NCBI RefSeq assembly: GCF_017875645.1
Contig: NZ_JAGGMR010000001.1
Coordinates: 7,502,001-7,566,000 of the forward strand
Direction: 5' to 3'
DNA: 64,000 nt
From: Nocardia goodfellowii
GTDB lineage: Bacteria; Actinomycetota; Actinomycetes; Mycobacteriales; Mycobacteriaceae
The notes beneath the pieces were generated by a model that worked only from the letters and a program-made list of their open reading frames with translations, was not told the DNA's origin and searched no databases. The translations under genes were made by a program, and so were the position numbers. This document shows, in pieces, positions 1-8,263 of this stretch (positions within the stretch are counted from its first letter, which is position 1; the number at the start of each line of letters is the position of its first letter).

Positions 1-933
1 CGGGCTCCCGCCGGAATCCTCTGCCAGTCCGGCTGGGACGCGAATATCGGTCTGCTGCAATCGATTGCGGATCCACGCACGCCGGTCTATCTCGACAGCC
101 TCGCGCACATGTCGATGTGGCACGGCGCGAAAGCGGCCGGCGCGCCGATTCACCCGTTCCGGCACAACTTCCCCGGCCACCTGCGCGAGGAGATCCGCAC
201 CTACGGGCCCGGCATCATCGCGGTCGATTCCATCTACAGCACCAATGGATCACGCGCGCCGCTGGCCCAGCTCTGCGATGTCGCCGAGCAGACCGGCAGC
301 CTGCTCGTCGTCGACGAATCGCGCTCGCTGGGCACCGACGGACCACTCGGCGCCGGATCGGTGGTGGCGCTCGGGCTCACCGAACGGGTCCCCTTTCGCG
401 TCGCCAGCCTGTCCGGGGCGCTGGCCGGTCGGGCCGGGTTCGTGGCGGCCAACGGCTTGGATTTCGTCGACTACTTCCGGTTGGAGTCCTTCCCGTCGGT
501 GTTCTCCGGCACCCTGCTGTCACACGATCTCGCCGGGATCTCCGCCGCGCTCGCCGCGGCCCGCGCCGACGACTGGCGCCGGGAACGACTCGTCCTGCTC
601 GCCGAGCGGGTTCGTAATGCCCTGAGCGCCTTGGGCTTCGATCTGGAATCGGCGGCAAGTCATATCGTCTCGTTGCAGGCCGGGCCGGACCTGCGTGCCC
701 TGGCCATCCGCGACTTCCTGGAAGCGCGCGGCATTTTCGGCAGCGTGCTCTGTCCGCCCGCCACCGCGCGCCACCGCACCGTCATCCGCTTCTGCCTGCA
801 CGCCACCCTCACCGACACCGACGTCGACCGAATCATTCAGGCCTGCACCGAAGTCCGCGACGCGTTCGGCCCGATACCGCCCACCGCGCCCATTCGCACC
901 ACCGCGCCCGTACCCAACCAATCCACCGTCTAG
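1..933 (+). CDS. CqsA-like alpha-oxoamine synthase homologue, 5' truncated, probably not catalytic
   Basis: The frame is open from the first base, so the N-terminus lies outside the window; 310 residues are visible. The opening LCQSGWDANIGLLQ, the AHMSMWHG segment and the later VVDESRSLGT and AGRAG stretches match the PLP-dependent alpha-oxoamine synthase family, closest in feel to CqsA, which makes the Vibrio CAI-1 alpha-hydroxyketone autoinducer from an acyl-CoA and an amino acid. The PLP-binding aspartate is present (visible codon 105). The Schiff-base lysine expected in SLSKALAGRAG is glycine (GGG at 415-417), and the histidine of the usual DESHS is arginine (CGC at 322-324). With the lysine missing, normal aminotransferase or synthase chemistry is unlikely. 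It may be a degenerate enzyme, a regulatory paralogue, or use another residue. The next gene starts 17 bp downstream and may be co-transcribed. Confidence 0.82.
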   Translation, partial: RAPAGILCQSGWDANIGLLQSIADPRTPVYLDSLAHMSMWHGAKAAGAPIHPFRHNFPGHLREEIRTYGPGIIAVDSIYSTNGSRAPLAQLCDVAEQTGSLLVVDESRSLGTDGPLGAGSVVALGLTERVPFRVASLSGALAGRAGFVAANGLDFVDYFRLESFPSVFSGTLLSHDLAGISAALAAARADDWRRERLVLLAERVRNALSALGFDLESAASHIVSLQAGPDLRALAIRDFLEARGIFGSVLCPPATARHRTVIRFCLHATLTDTDVDRIIQACTEVRDAFGPIPPTAPIRTTAPVPNQSTV

Positions 934-950
934 ACAGGAGATCCGACTCG

Positions 951-2147
951 ATGAAGCGTTCGATCCTTGCTGTCCCCCTCATGGCCGCCCTGCTGCCCGT
1001 CGCGTGTGCCCGCTCGGAGGTCGCGGCGCCGGAATACGTGGTCGGCATCAAGTACGACCAGCCGGGGCTGTCACTCATGGCGAAGGGCGGGCCGCGCGGA
1101 TTCGACGTGGAGGTCGCGAACTACATCGCCGCGCATCTCGGCACCGAACCCGGGGAAATCACCTGGGTGGAGGCGCCGACGAGCAAGCGGGAAGACCTGC
1201 TGCGCGGCGGCGACGTCGATTTCGTCGTCGGGTCGTACTCCATCACCGCCGAAAGGCTCCGGCAGGTCGCCTTCGCCGGACCGTATTTCGTTGCGGGCCA
1301 GGATCTCCTGGTCCGCGCGGCGGAAACGACCATCGACCGGCCGGAAGATCTCAACGGGCGCACCGTGTGCTCGGTCGCGGGTTCCACCTCGGCGGACAAG
1401 ATCAAGCAGGACTTCGCCACCGGTGTGAAACTCACTACCCGCGAAGGCTTTTCGCCGTGCGTGGACGACCTGCGCGCCCGCAGGGTCGACGCGGTGACCG
1501 CCGACGACGTCATCCTCGCGGGCTACGCCGCCCAGTCCCCGGGAGAACTGCGCGTTGTCGGCCATCCCTTCACCCGGGAACGCTATGGCGTCGGCGTGCG
1601 CAAAGGTGACACCGAACTTCAGTCCAAGATCACCGCCGCGATCCAGTCCATGATCGCCGACGGCAGCTGGGACCGCGCGGTCCGGACCCACCTCGCTCCC
1701 TCGGGGTACACCCCGCTTCCGGCTCCACCGGTCTTCACCGCCACCGACGCGCGGATCCAGCCCGGCGATCCGGCCACCCTGGACCCCGCGTTGATCCGGA
1801 CCGTCAGCCAGCTCACCGAAGCGGCCAACACCCAGCAATGGGAAACCTTCGACTCCATGATCTGCCCCGAGGCCTCCCCCGCGGTCAGTTCCTTCGTCAT
1901 GCAGTACACGCCGCAGTACGACAACCATCTCGGCCCGGAAGTCATGGACGCCGACTACCGGCACACCGCCACCGGCATCGCCCAGCACACCCCCGACTCG
2001 GCCACCTTCCTGGCCCGCGAAACCTTCAGCAATATCCCCGCCAAATACCGGCAGTACTTCAAGGACATCGATTACGCCGCCACCATGACCCGCCGGGACG
2101 GGCAGTGGCGGTTGTGCGGGCTGGCGGCGGACTTCGTCGAGTCCTGA
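951..2147 (+). CDS. GluB-like solute-binding lipoprotein with a C-terminal extension
   Basis: Encodes 398 residues. The N-terminus is a lipoprotein signal: basic MKR, a hydrophobic stretch and the lipobox LPVAC with Cys at residue 20, so it should be anchored outside the cytoplasmic membrane. Residues about 28-265 look like a family 3 periplasmic binding protein for polar amino acids: a YVVGIKYDQPG opening, GFDVEVANYIA, and DFVVGSYSITAERL, resembling glutamate-binding GluB. Residues about 270-398 are extra; this part ends in a short beta-rich segment of the kind seen in NTF2/SnoaL-like secreted domains (MTRRDGQWRLCGL). The ATG follows AGGAG with normal spacing. No permease or ATPase gene is adjacent, so it either serves a transporter elsewhere or acts as a sensor. 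Ligand not determinable. Confidence 0.85.
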   Translation: MKRSILAVPLMAALLPVACARSEVAAPEYVVGIKYDQPGLSLMAKGGPRGFDVEVANYIAAHLGTEPGEITWVEAPTSKREDLLRGGDVDFVVGSYSITAERLRQVAFAGPYFVAGQDLLVRAAETTIDRPEDLNGRTVCSVAGSTSADKIKQDFATGVKLTTREGFSPCVDDLRARRVDAVTADDVILAGYAAQSPGELRVVGHPFTRERYGVGVRKGDTELQSKITAAIQSMIADGSWDRAVRTHLAPSGYTPLPAPPVFTATDARIQPGDPATLDPALIRTVSQLTEAANTQQWETFDSMICPEASPAVSSFVMQYTPQYDNHLGPEVMDADYRHTATGIAQHTPDSATFLARETFSNIPAKYRQYFKDIDYAATMTRRDGQWRLCGLAADFVES

Positions 2148-2224
2148 GCTGCGAATAATTCGAGTGCGTGGCCGCGGCGCGATCCCTATCGTCGATCTCG
2201 TAGACAAACGAGAGGATCGAAGAC

Positions 2225-3448
2225 ATGTTTCCCGTCGAGCTGCGCGGTACCCGGGCGCAGACGCTCATGTGGGCCCACGAGCACGAGGTCGAACAGGCCG
2301 CGCTGCAACAGTTGCGCAACATCGCCCAACTGAAATGGGTGCACGGCGTCCGCGTCATGCCGGACGTGCATCTCGGTAAGGGTGCGACCGTCGGATCCGT
2401 GATCGCGATGCGGGACGCGGTCGCGCCCGCCGCGGTGGGGGTCGATATCGGCTGCGGCATGGAGAGCGTGCGAACCGATCTGACCGCGGCCGACCTGCCC
2501 GAGGATCTGCGTTCGCTGCGGTCCCGGATCGAGGCGGCGGTCCCGGTCGGTTTCGCGGCGCACAAGGAACCTGTCGACGTGCGCAAGCTCGACGCCCAGC
2601 TGGTCGGCTCGCACGGCGAAGCGGCCAAGCGGACGCGCGGCTGGCAACAGTTCTGGTCGGCGTTCGGCGAGCTGCACCCCGGTGTGCAGGCGCTGGAAGC
2701 CAAGGCGCACAAGCAGATGGGTTCCATGGGCGGCGGCAATCACTTTGCCGAACTGTGTGTGGACGCAGACGATTCCGTGTGGATTCTGCTGCACTCGGGC
2801 AGCCGCAACATCGGCAAGGAACTCGCCGAGCGGCATATGGCGATCGCGCGCAAGTTGGACCACAACGTGGATCTGCCGGATCGCGATCTGGCCGTATTCC
2901 TTTCCGGGACTACGGAAATGGCTGCCTACCGGCGCGACCTGACCTGGGCCCAGGAATTCGCCGCGCGCAACCGCGCGGTGATGCTGGCCCTGATCTGCCA
3001 GGCGGTGCGGGACGAATTCGCCGGGCGCGAAGTGCGTTTCGACGAGCCCATCTCGTGCCACCACAATTATGTGGCCGAGGAGCTGATCGACGGCGTGCCC
3101 ATGCTGGTGACCAGGAAGGGCGCCGTGCGCGCGGGCGCCGGTGAGCTGGCGTTGATTCCGGGGTCCATGGGGACGCGGTCGTATGTGGTGCGCGGCAAGG
3201 GGAATCCGGCCTCGTTCCAGTCCGCGTCGCATGGGGCGGGACGGCGGATGAGCCGGAACGCGGCAAAGCGGCAGTTCACGGTCGCGGATCTGGTCGCGCA
3301 GACCGAGGGCGTCGAATCGCGCAAGGACGCGGGCGTGGTCGATGAGATCCCGGCCGCGTACAAGGACATCGACCAGGTGATCGCGGCACAGCGAGATCTG
3401 GTGGATGTGGTTGCCACGTTGCGTCAGGTGCTGTGCGTAAAGGGCTGA
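2225..3448 (+). CDS. rtcB: RtcB-type RNA-splicing ligase
   Basis: Encodes 407 residues, the normal length of bacterial RtcB. RtcB joins RNA 3'-phosphate or 2',3'-cyclic phosphate ends to 5'-OH ends using GTP and Mn2+, through a guanylated histidine. Visible motifs in order are MPDVHLGKGATVGS, GVDIGCGM (metal-binding Asp and Cys), GGGNHF, LHSGSRNIGKEL, the CHHNYVAEE histidines, and GSMGTRSYVVRGKGN followed by SASHGAGRRMSR, which carries the histidine that is guanylated. All expected active-site residues appear intact. A TATCGT box at 2187-2192 could be the -10 element. The ATG lies behind a weak AGAGGA. No archease or RtcA gene is adjacent; the next gene on this strand is a HAD phosphatase. 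Confidence 0.95.
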   Translation: MFPVELRGTRAQTLMWAHEHEVEQAALQQLRNIAQLKWVHGVRVMPDVHLGKGATVGSVIAMRDAVAPAAVGVDIGCGMESVRTDLTAADLPEDLRSLRSRIEAAVPVGFAAHKEPVDVRKLDAQLVGSHGEAAKRTRGWQQFWSAFGELHPGVQALEAKAHKQMGSMGGGNHFAELCVDADDSVWILLHSGSRNIGKELAERHMAIARKLDHNVDLPDRDLAVFLSGTTEMAAYRRDLTWAQEFAARNRAVMLALICQAVRDEFAGREVRFDEPISCHHNYVAEELIDGVPMLVTRKGAVRAGAGELALIPGSMGTRSYVVRGKGNPASFQSASHGAGRRMSRNAAKRQFTVADLVAQTEGVESRKDAGVVDEIPAAYKDIDQVIAAQRDLVDVVATLRQVLCVKG

Positions 3449-3453
3449 CAAAC

Positions 3454-3488
3454 GAACCGGCCCCGGCAGGCTTGCCGGGGTCCGGTTC
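3454..3488 (+). terminator. Stem-loop after rtcB
   Basis: An inverted repeat begins five bases after the rtcB stop. GAACCGG-CCCCGGCA pairs with TGCCGGGG-T-CCGGTTC, leaving one bulged base and a loop of about four bases. No long T-run follows, as is common in actinobacterial terminators. Confidence 0.7.
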
Positions 3489-3498
3489 GGCTCGGCCA

Positions 3499-3504
3499 TA
3501 GGGT
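3499..3504 (+). promoter_or_regulatory. Putative -10 box of a leaderless transcript
   Basis: TAGGGT fits the actinobacterial TANNNT -10 pattern and ends six bases before the GTG of the HAD gene, so the transcript would begin at or next to the start codon. No clear -35 is seen; it would overlap the rtcB terminator. Confidence 0.35.
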
Positions 3505-3510
3505 GGCGGT

Positions 3511-3999
3511 GTGGGATCATCTCGACGGCCGTTGGCCGTGTTCGACCTCGACAACACCCTGGCCGACACCGCGCATCGGCAGCGGTTCCTGGAACGGTCA
3601 CCGCGGGATTGGGCGGCGTTCTTCGCCGCCGCGCCGCATGATCCACCGCTCGCGGAGGGGGTGCGGCTGCTGCGGGCGAGTGCGCGGGAGTGCGAGATCA
3701 CCTACCTGTCCGGCCGACCGGAGCGTTGCCGGGCGGACACTCTGACCTGGCTTTCCGAGCACGGTCTGCCCCAAGGGCGAATCTTCCTGCGGCGCAACGC
3801 TGATCGCAGACCCGCCCGCCACGCCAAACTCGAGGTGCTGCGCCGGCTGTCCCGCGGCCGGGACATTCGGATGCTGGTCGATGACGACGAACTGGTGTGC
3901 GTGGCCGCGGAACGAGCGGGTTTCCGGGTGATCCGGGCACGGTGGGCCACCGCGTCCACGACGCTGCGCCAGGCGCAGGAGACCGACGGCCGGACCTGA
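3511..3999 (+). CDS. Small HAD-superfamily phosphatase, PNKP-phosphatase-like
   Basis: Encodes 162 residues from a GTG start. HAD motif I is VFDLDNTLAD near the N-terminus, with both aspartates. Motif II is the YLSGRP serine, a lysine occurs in HAKLEVL, and motif III is MLVDDDE. The spacing and the SGRPERCRADTLTWLSEHG segment resemble the phosphatase domain of T4 polynucleotide kinase/phosphatase and related small HAD enzymes. The substrate is unknown; the position right after rtcB makes RNA or nucleotide ends a plausible but unproven target. No ribosome-binding site is evident, and the TAGGGT box six bases upstream suggests leaderless translation. Confidence 0.8.
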   Translation: MGSSRRPLAVFDLDNTLADTAHRQRFLERSPRDWAAFFAAAPHDPPLAEGVRLLRASARECEITYLSGRPERCRADTLTWLSEHGLPQGRIFLRRNADRRPARHAKLEVLRRLSRGRDIRMLVDDDELVCVAAERAGFRVIRARWATASTTLRQAQETDGRT

Positions 4000-4002
4000 G
4001 GC

Positions 4003-4485
4003 CTACCGCCGCCGGAAGATCGCGGCCGCGCCCGCACCCACGAGGAGCACCCCGGCCAGGAAGACGCACCCGTTGATCACCCAGGCGTGCACCGCCAGCC
4101 GCGTCTCCTCGGACAGCAGCGGGATTTCGGTGATCCGGCGGTAGGTGTCCTGGGGGGACATGAAGTAGATGACGCCTGGGGAGACGCCCCAGGCCAGCCC
4201 CGCGATGATCGGGCCCGCGGGTGAATAGGCCGCGAGCCCCGCCACCAGCAGCAAGAGCCCGGCGCCGATCAGGATTTGAGCGGTCGAACCGACGCGGTCG
4301 GCGGCGGCACCGGCAACCACCCACTGCCGGGCGCCGGCCGCGCCGTACGCGGCGAGACCGATGCCGACGGGTGTGACCAGCAAGCAGATCAGCGTGCCGA
4401 TCAGGAAGCGGGAAAAGCCGCCGCTGGTACGGGATTCCGCGCCGGGCGGGGACCAGCCGGCAGGTGGCTGGTACTGGTAGGACAT
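4003..4485 (-). CDS. Small four-helix membrane protein of unknown function
   Basis: Encodes 160 residues. The start ATG at 4485 is chosen because AGGAGG lies just upstream; the frame stays open further upstream but without coding character. The N-terminus is cytoplasmic-looking and rich in Pro and Gln (MSYQYQPPAGW), typical of actinobacterial DUF-type membrane proteins. Four hydrophobic segments follow: around FLIGTLICLLVTPVGIGL, a long one around ILIGAGLLLLVAGL, one around PIIAGLAWGVSPGVIYF, and a last one ending in an RRR tail. It is convergent with the HAD gene (three bases between stops) and divergent from the helicase gene. No function can be assigned. Confidence 0.8.
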   Translation of the reverse strand: MSYQYQPPAGWSPPGAESRTSGGFSRFLIGTLICLLVTPVGIGLAAYGAAGARQWVVAGAAADRVGSTAQILIGAGLLLLVAGLAAYSPAGPIIAGLAWGVSPGVIYFMSPQDTYRRITEIPLLSEETRLAVHAWVINGCVFLAGVLLVGAGAAAIFRRR

Positions 4486-4754
4486 CGATCGCCTCCTGGT
4501 GCTTTGCTCTCCATTGTCGCTCCACACCAGCATGCTCGCCCGATGGCGGAGGTCGACAAGCGATTCCGCGCCGGTCCTCGTCGCGGGTAGAAACGGTGCC
4601 CTCCCGATCGCCCGTCCGCCGGGTTTCGCGCACCGCCGGTGCTGGGATCCAGGCCCCTGGACTGAAAGGATCGCCCCGCTCAGCGCCCGGATCGCGGCCC
4701 GACCCCTCCCCGCGGCGATCTCGGCTGTCGGTGCGGTGCGGCACGATGGACCCC

Positions 4755-6878
4755 ATGACCACGGCCCGCGACACCTCAGCAATCGATCTCACGGCGCCCG
4801 ACCTGCGCGATCGGGCCGAGCAGCTGTTACGTGAGCTGGCCGGTCCGTCGGCGCGGTTGCGTGCAGATCAGTGGACCGCGATCGAAGCATTGGTGGTGCA
4901 GCGGCGGCGGGCACTGGTGGTACAGCGCACCGGCTGGGGTAAGTCGGCGGTGTACTTCATCGCGGCGAAGCTGCTGCGCGGGGCCGGTCGCGGGCCGACG
5001 GTGATCGTCTCCCCACTGCTGGCGCTGATGCGCAACCAGGTCGCCGCCGCCGAACGCGCGGGAGTCGTCGCGGCGACCATCAATTCGGGCAATATGACCG
5101 AGTGGGACGAGATCCATCAGCGCGTGGCCTCGGGTGATATCGATGTGCTGCTGGTCAGCCCGGAACGATTGAACAACCCCGACTTCCGCGATCAGGTACT
5201 GCCGAAGCTGGCCGCCGACGCGGGACTCGTGGTCATCGACGAGGCGCACTGCGTCTCGGACTGGGGCCACGATTTCCGGCCCGATTACCGCCGCATCCGG
5301 ACACTTATCGCCGATCTCGGCTCCGACGTCCCGGTGCTGGCCACCACGGCCACCGCGAACGACCGCGTGGTCACCGACGTCGCCACCCAAATCGGCACCG
5401 AGACACTGGTTTTGCGCGGCACCCTGGATCGCGAATCCCTGCACCTGTCGGTGGTGCGCTTCGACGACGCGGTGGAGCGGACGGCCTGGCTGAGCCGGCA
5501 TCTGGGCGACTTCAAGGGCTCGGGCATCGTCTACACCCTCACCGTGGCCGCCGCCCACGACCTCGCCGACGTACTGAATTCGCACGGCCACACCGTCGCC
5601 GCCTATACCGGCCAGACCGACCCGGCCGAACGCGAGGTGCTGGAGCAGGCGCTGTTGAACAACGAGGTGAAAGCGCTGATCGCGACGTCGGCCCTGGGCA
5701 TGGGCTTCGACAAACCCGATCTGGGTTTCGTGGTGCACGTCGGCGCGCCCTCCTCCCCGATCGCCTACTACCAGCAGGTGGGCCGCGCCGGCCGCGGCAC
5801 CGACCGCGCCGAGGTCATCCTGCTGCCCGGCCCGGAGGACGCCCGCATCTGGAGTTACTTCGCCTCGGTCGCCTTCCCGCGCGAGCACATCGTTCGCGCC
5901 GTGCTGGACGCGCTGGATTTCGATCGACCGATGTCCACCATCGCGCTGGAACCGCTGGTCGAGTTGAATCGCTCCCGCCTGGAAATGGTGCTGAAGGTGC
6001 TCGACGTCGACGGCGCGGTGCGCCGGGTCCGCGGCGGCTGGCTCGCCACCGGCCAGGAGTGGACCTACGACGCCGAGCGCTACGAACGCCTGGCCGCCGC
6101 CCGCGAGGTGGAACAGCAGGCGATGATCGACTATCAATCGACCACCGCCTGCCGGATGACCTTCCTGCGCCGCCAGCTCGACGACCCGGGCTTGGCCGCG
6201 CTGGACGGCGATACCGCGGACTGCGGCCGCTGTGACAACTGCACCGGCACCCGCCCGGACACCACCGTCGACGCGGCCGATCTGGCCGCAACGCGTGCCC
6301 GTCTGGACCGCCCCGGCCTCGATCTGGCGCCGCGCAAACAGTGGCCCACCGGCCTGGCGAAGCTCGGCATCCCGTTGTCCGGCAAGATCACCCAGGGCGC
6401 CGAAACCGGCCGGGCGCTGGGTCGCCTCACCGATCTCGGCTGGGGTCAACGGCTGCGCGCCCTGCTCGACGCGCCCGACGACCCGATTCCCGACCATGTC
6501 TTCGACGCGTGCATCGCGGTGCTGCGCGGCTGGGATTGGGCGACCCGCCCGACCACCGTCCTGGCGCTGGAGAACCCCGACTACCCGGTGCTCACGGCCA
6601 CGCTCGCCGCGCGCCTCGCCGAGGTCGGCCGCCTTCGCGATCTCGGCACCCTGCCGGCCAAGCCGGGCCGTCCGCCGGTGTCGGCCGCCAATTCCGCGCA
6701 CCGGGTCGCCGGTCTGTACGACTCGTGGGACATTCCGGATCTGTCCACCGTCGACGGTCCCATCCTGCTGGTCGACGCGATCACCGATACCGGCTGGACT
6801 CTCACCCTCGCCGCCCACGCCTTGCGCGCGGCCGGCGCGCCCGCCGTGCTGTCCTTCGCCCTCGCCAGCGTCACCTAG
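4755..6878 (+). CDS. RecQ-family DNA helicase with a C-terminal PRTase-like domain
   Basis: Encodes 707 residues from the ATG at 4755; an in-frame ATG at 4746 is an alternative, and neither has a strong ribosome-binding site. Motifs in order are Walker A TGWGKS (about residue 59), SPLLALMRNQV, the DEAH box VIDEAHCVSDWGHDFRP (about 162), LATTATAN, and the RecQ motif VI region YYQQVGRAGRG. A zinc-binding set follows (ACRM, then DCGRCDNC), so the RecQ-Ct region is present. The usual HRDC domain is replaced by about 200 residues ending in ILLVDAITDTGWTLTLAA, which looks like the PRPP-loop motif of phosphoribosyltransferases. Expected role: 3'-5' unwinding in recombination or repair; the role of the PRTase-like tail is unknown. 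Confidence 0.93.
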   Translation: MTTARDTSAIDLTAPDLRDRAEQLLRELAGPSARLRADQWTAIEALVVQRRRALVVQRTGWGKSAVYFIAAKLLRGAGRGPTVIVSPLLALMRNQVAAAERAGVVAATINSGNMTEWDEIHQRVASGDIDVLLVSPERLNNPDFRDQVLPKLAADAGLVVIDEAHCVSDWGHDFRPDYRRIRTLIADLGSDVPVLATTATANDRVVTDVATQIGTETLVLRGTLDRESLHLSVVRFDDAVERTAWLSRHLGDFKGSGIVYTLTVAAAHDLADVLNSHGHTVAAYTGQTDPAEREVLEQALLNNEVKALIATSALGMGFDKPDLGFVVHVGAPSSPIAYYQQVGRAGRGTDRAEVILLPGPEDARIWSYFASVAFPREHIVRAVLDALDFDRPMSTIALEPLVELNRSRLEMVLKVLDVDGAVRRVRGGWLATGQEWTYDAERYERLAAAREVEQQAMIDYQSTTACRMTFLRRQLDDPGLAALDGDTADCGRCDNCTGTRPDTTVDAADLAATRARLDRPGLDLAPRKQWPTGLAKLGIPLSGKITQGAETGRALGRLTDLGWGQRLRALLDAPDDPIPDHVFDACIAVLRGWDWATRPTTVLALENPDYPVLTATLAARLAEVGRLRDLGTLPAKPGRPPVSAANSAHRVAGLYDSWDIPDLSTVDGPILLVDAITDTGWTLTLAAHALRAAGAPAVLSFALASVT

Positions 6879-6966
6879 CGCAACGGTCCGCTGGATAACA
6901 ATCCCGACCTTCCGGATCACCAATCGGGCACAACTCGAGGATCCGGCACCGCCAGCGGGAACTGAA

Positions 6967-7155
6967 ATGGGCATGGACCCGAACAAACTCGACGAATGGA
7001 TGGCTGCTCGCCTGGATCGCGAGCAGTCGGCGAACTCGGCCGCCAACAGCCGGTGCCCGAATCCCGGGTGCCCGCGCGCGTGGCACGGCCTGCCGTTCGG
7101 CGCCTGCGAAGGATCGTGGGCGCACGAATTCGGCACGCGCGACGCAGCCGCCTGA
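6967..7155 (+). CDS. Small Cys/His-containing hypothetical protein
   Basis: Encodes 62 residues, MGMDPNKLDEWMAARLD onward. Three cysteines and a histidine (SRCPNPGCPRAWHG, then GACEG) could form a small zinc site. It lies between the helicase and the LigD-like polymerase genes on the same strand. A second ATG at 6973 is possible, and there is no convincing ribosome-binding site. Codon use looks like that of its neighbours, but the short length makes this a moderate call. No function is recognised. Confidence 0.5.
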   Translation: MGMDPNKLDEWMAARLDREQSANSAANSRCPNPGCPRAWHGLPFGACEGSWAHEFGTRDAAA

Positions 7156-7202
7156 CGTGGTGCGTCGTCGCGCGACGACCAGCGCGGTAGCCGCGCGCCC
7201 GC

Positions 7203-7208
7203 TATCGT
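7203..7208 (+). promoter_or_regulatory. Putative -10 box before the LigD-like polymerase
   Basis: TATCGT matches TANNNT and ends seven bases before the GTG at 7216, which fits a leaderless transcript. No -35 is recognised. Confidence 0.35.
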
Positions 7209-7215
7209 CGGACGC

Positions 7216-8178
7216 GTGGCCGGTAAGTCTGGGAGTCCCGCGATCGAGCTCGATGTCGGGGATCGCACGGTGCGGATCTCGAATCCGGACCGGGTGTATT
7301 TCCCCGAGACCCGGGCGACGAAGCTCGACCTGGTCCAGTACTACCTGAGCGTCGGCGACGGCATCGTCAACGCGTTGCGTGACCGGCCGTGCATGCTGCA
7401 CCGATTCCCGAAAGGATTGGCCGGCGACAAGGTCCATCAGAAACGACTACCCGCGGGCGCGCCGCCGTGGGTTCCGACCGTCCGGGTGTTCTTTCCCCGC
7501 TACAGCCGCACCGCCGACGAACTGTGCGTCAGCGAATTGGCGGACGTGATCTGGGCGGTGCAGATGTCGACCGTCGAGTTCCATCCGTGGAATTCCCGCC
7601 GCGCGGACACCGAGCGCCCCGACGAGTGGCGCATCGATCTGGATCCCATGCCGGACTGCCCGTGGTCGCGGGTGCAGCGGGTGGCGGGGGTGGTGCACGA
7701 GGTGCTCGACGACCTCGGTGCGGTGGGGTGGCCGAAAACTTCCGGTGGGAATGGTCTGCACGTGTACGTCCGGATCGCGCCGGAGTGGGGTTTCGCCGAG
7801 GTACGCCGCGCCGCGCTGGCGTTCGCGCACGAGATCGAGCGTCGCGCGCCCGACGACGTGACGACCACCTGGTGGCGCAAGGACCGCGATCCGAAACTGC
7901 TGTTCGTCGACTACAACCAGAACGCCCGCGACCACACCATCGCCGCCGCCTACTCGGTACGCGGGGTGCCGGCGGCGACGGTCTCCACTCCGGTCCGCTG
8001 GGACGAGATACCCGATATCGATCCGCGCGACTTCACCATGAAAACGGTGCCGAAGCGCTACGCGGAGCTGGGCGACCTGCACGCCGAGATCGACAACGCG
8101 GTGTTCGGTATCGAGCAACTGCTGGAGTGGGCCGACCGCGACAGCATCGCGGCCGACCTCCCCGAGGACCAGCCCTGA
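7216..8178 (+). CDS. LigD-type primase/polymerase domain protein (NHEJ family)
   Basis: Encodes 320 residues, a stand-alone version of the polymerase (PolDom) module of bacterial LigD, comparable to mycobacterial PolD proteins. Visible family features are the RISNPDRVYFPE opening, CMLHRFPKG, VQMSTVEFHPWNSR, the metal-binding DLDPMPD, PKTSGGNGLHVYV (the SGG-GLH phosphate-contact motif) and LLFVDYNQNARDHTIAAAYS. Expected activity is template-directed addition of ribo- or deoxyribonucleotides at broken DNA ends. No ku, ligase or nuclease domain gene is adjacent. A TATCGT box just before the GTG suggests a leaderless message. It lies in a small repair neighbourhood with the RecQ-type helicase. 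Confidence 0.92.
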   Translation: MAGKSGSPAIELDVGDRTVRISNPDRVYFPETRATKLDLVQYYLSVGDGIVNALRDRPCMLHRFPKGLAGDKVHQKRLPAGAPPWVPTVRVFFPRYSRTADELCVSELADVIWAVQMSTVEFHPWNSRRADTERPDEWRIDLDPMPDCPWSRVQRVAGVVHEVLDDLGAVGWPKTSGGNGLHVYVRIAPEWGFAEVRRAALAFAHEIERRAPDDVTTTWWRKDRDPKLLFVDYNQNARDHTIAAAYSVRGVPAATVSTPVRWDEIPDIDPRDFTMKTVPKRYAELGDLHAEIDNAVFGIEQLLEWADRDSIAADLPEDQP

Positions 8179-8263
8179 CCTGTCGCGAACCGGCGGTCGA
8201 CGACGCCTATTAGGGTAGTTCTGGGCCGGTACGGCCGGCGCACGCACAGGGAGGTCCGCGAGG

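Noticed and set aside
4827..7268. Long minus-strand open frame opposite the RecQ gene
   Set aside because: Antisense shadow of a helicase with intact motifs.
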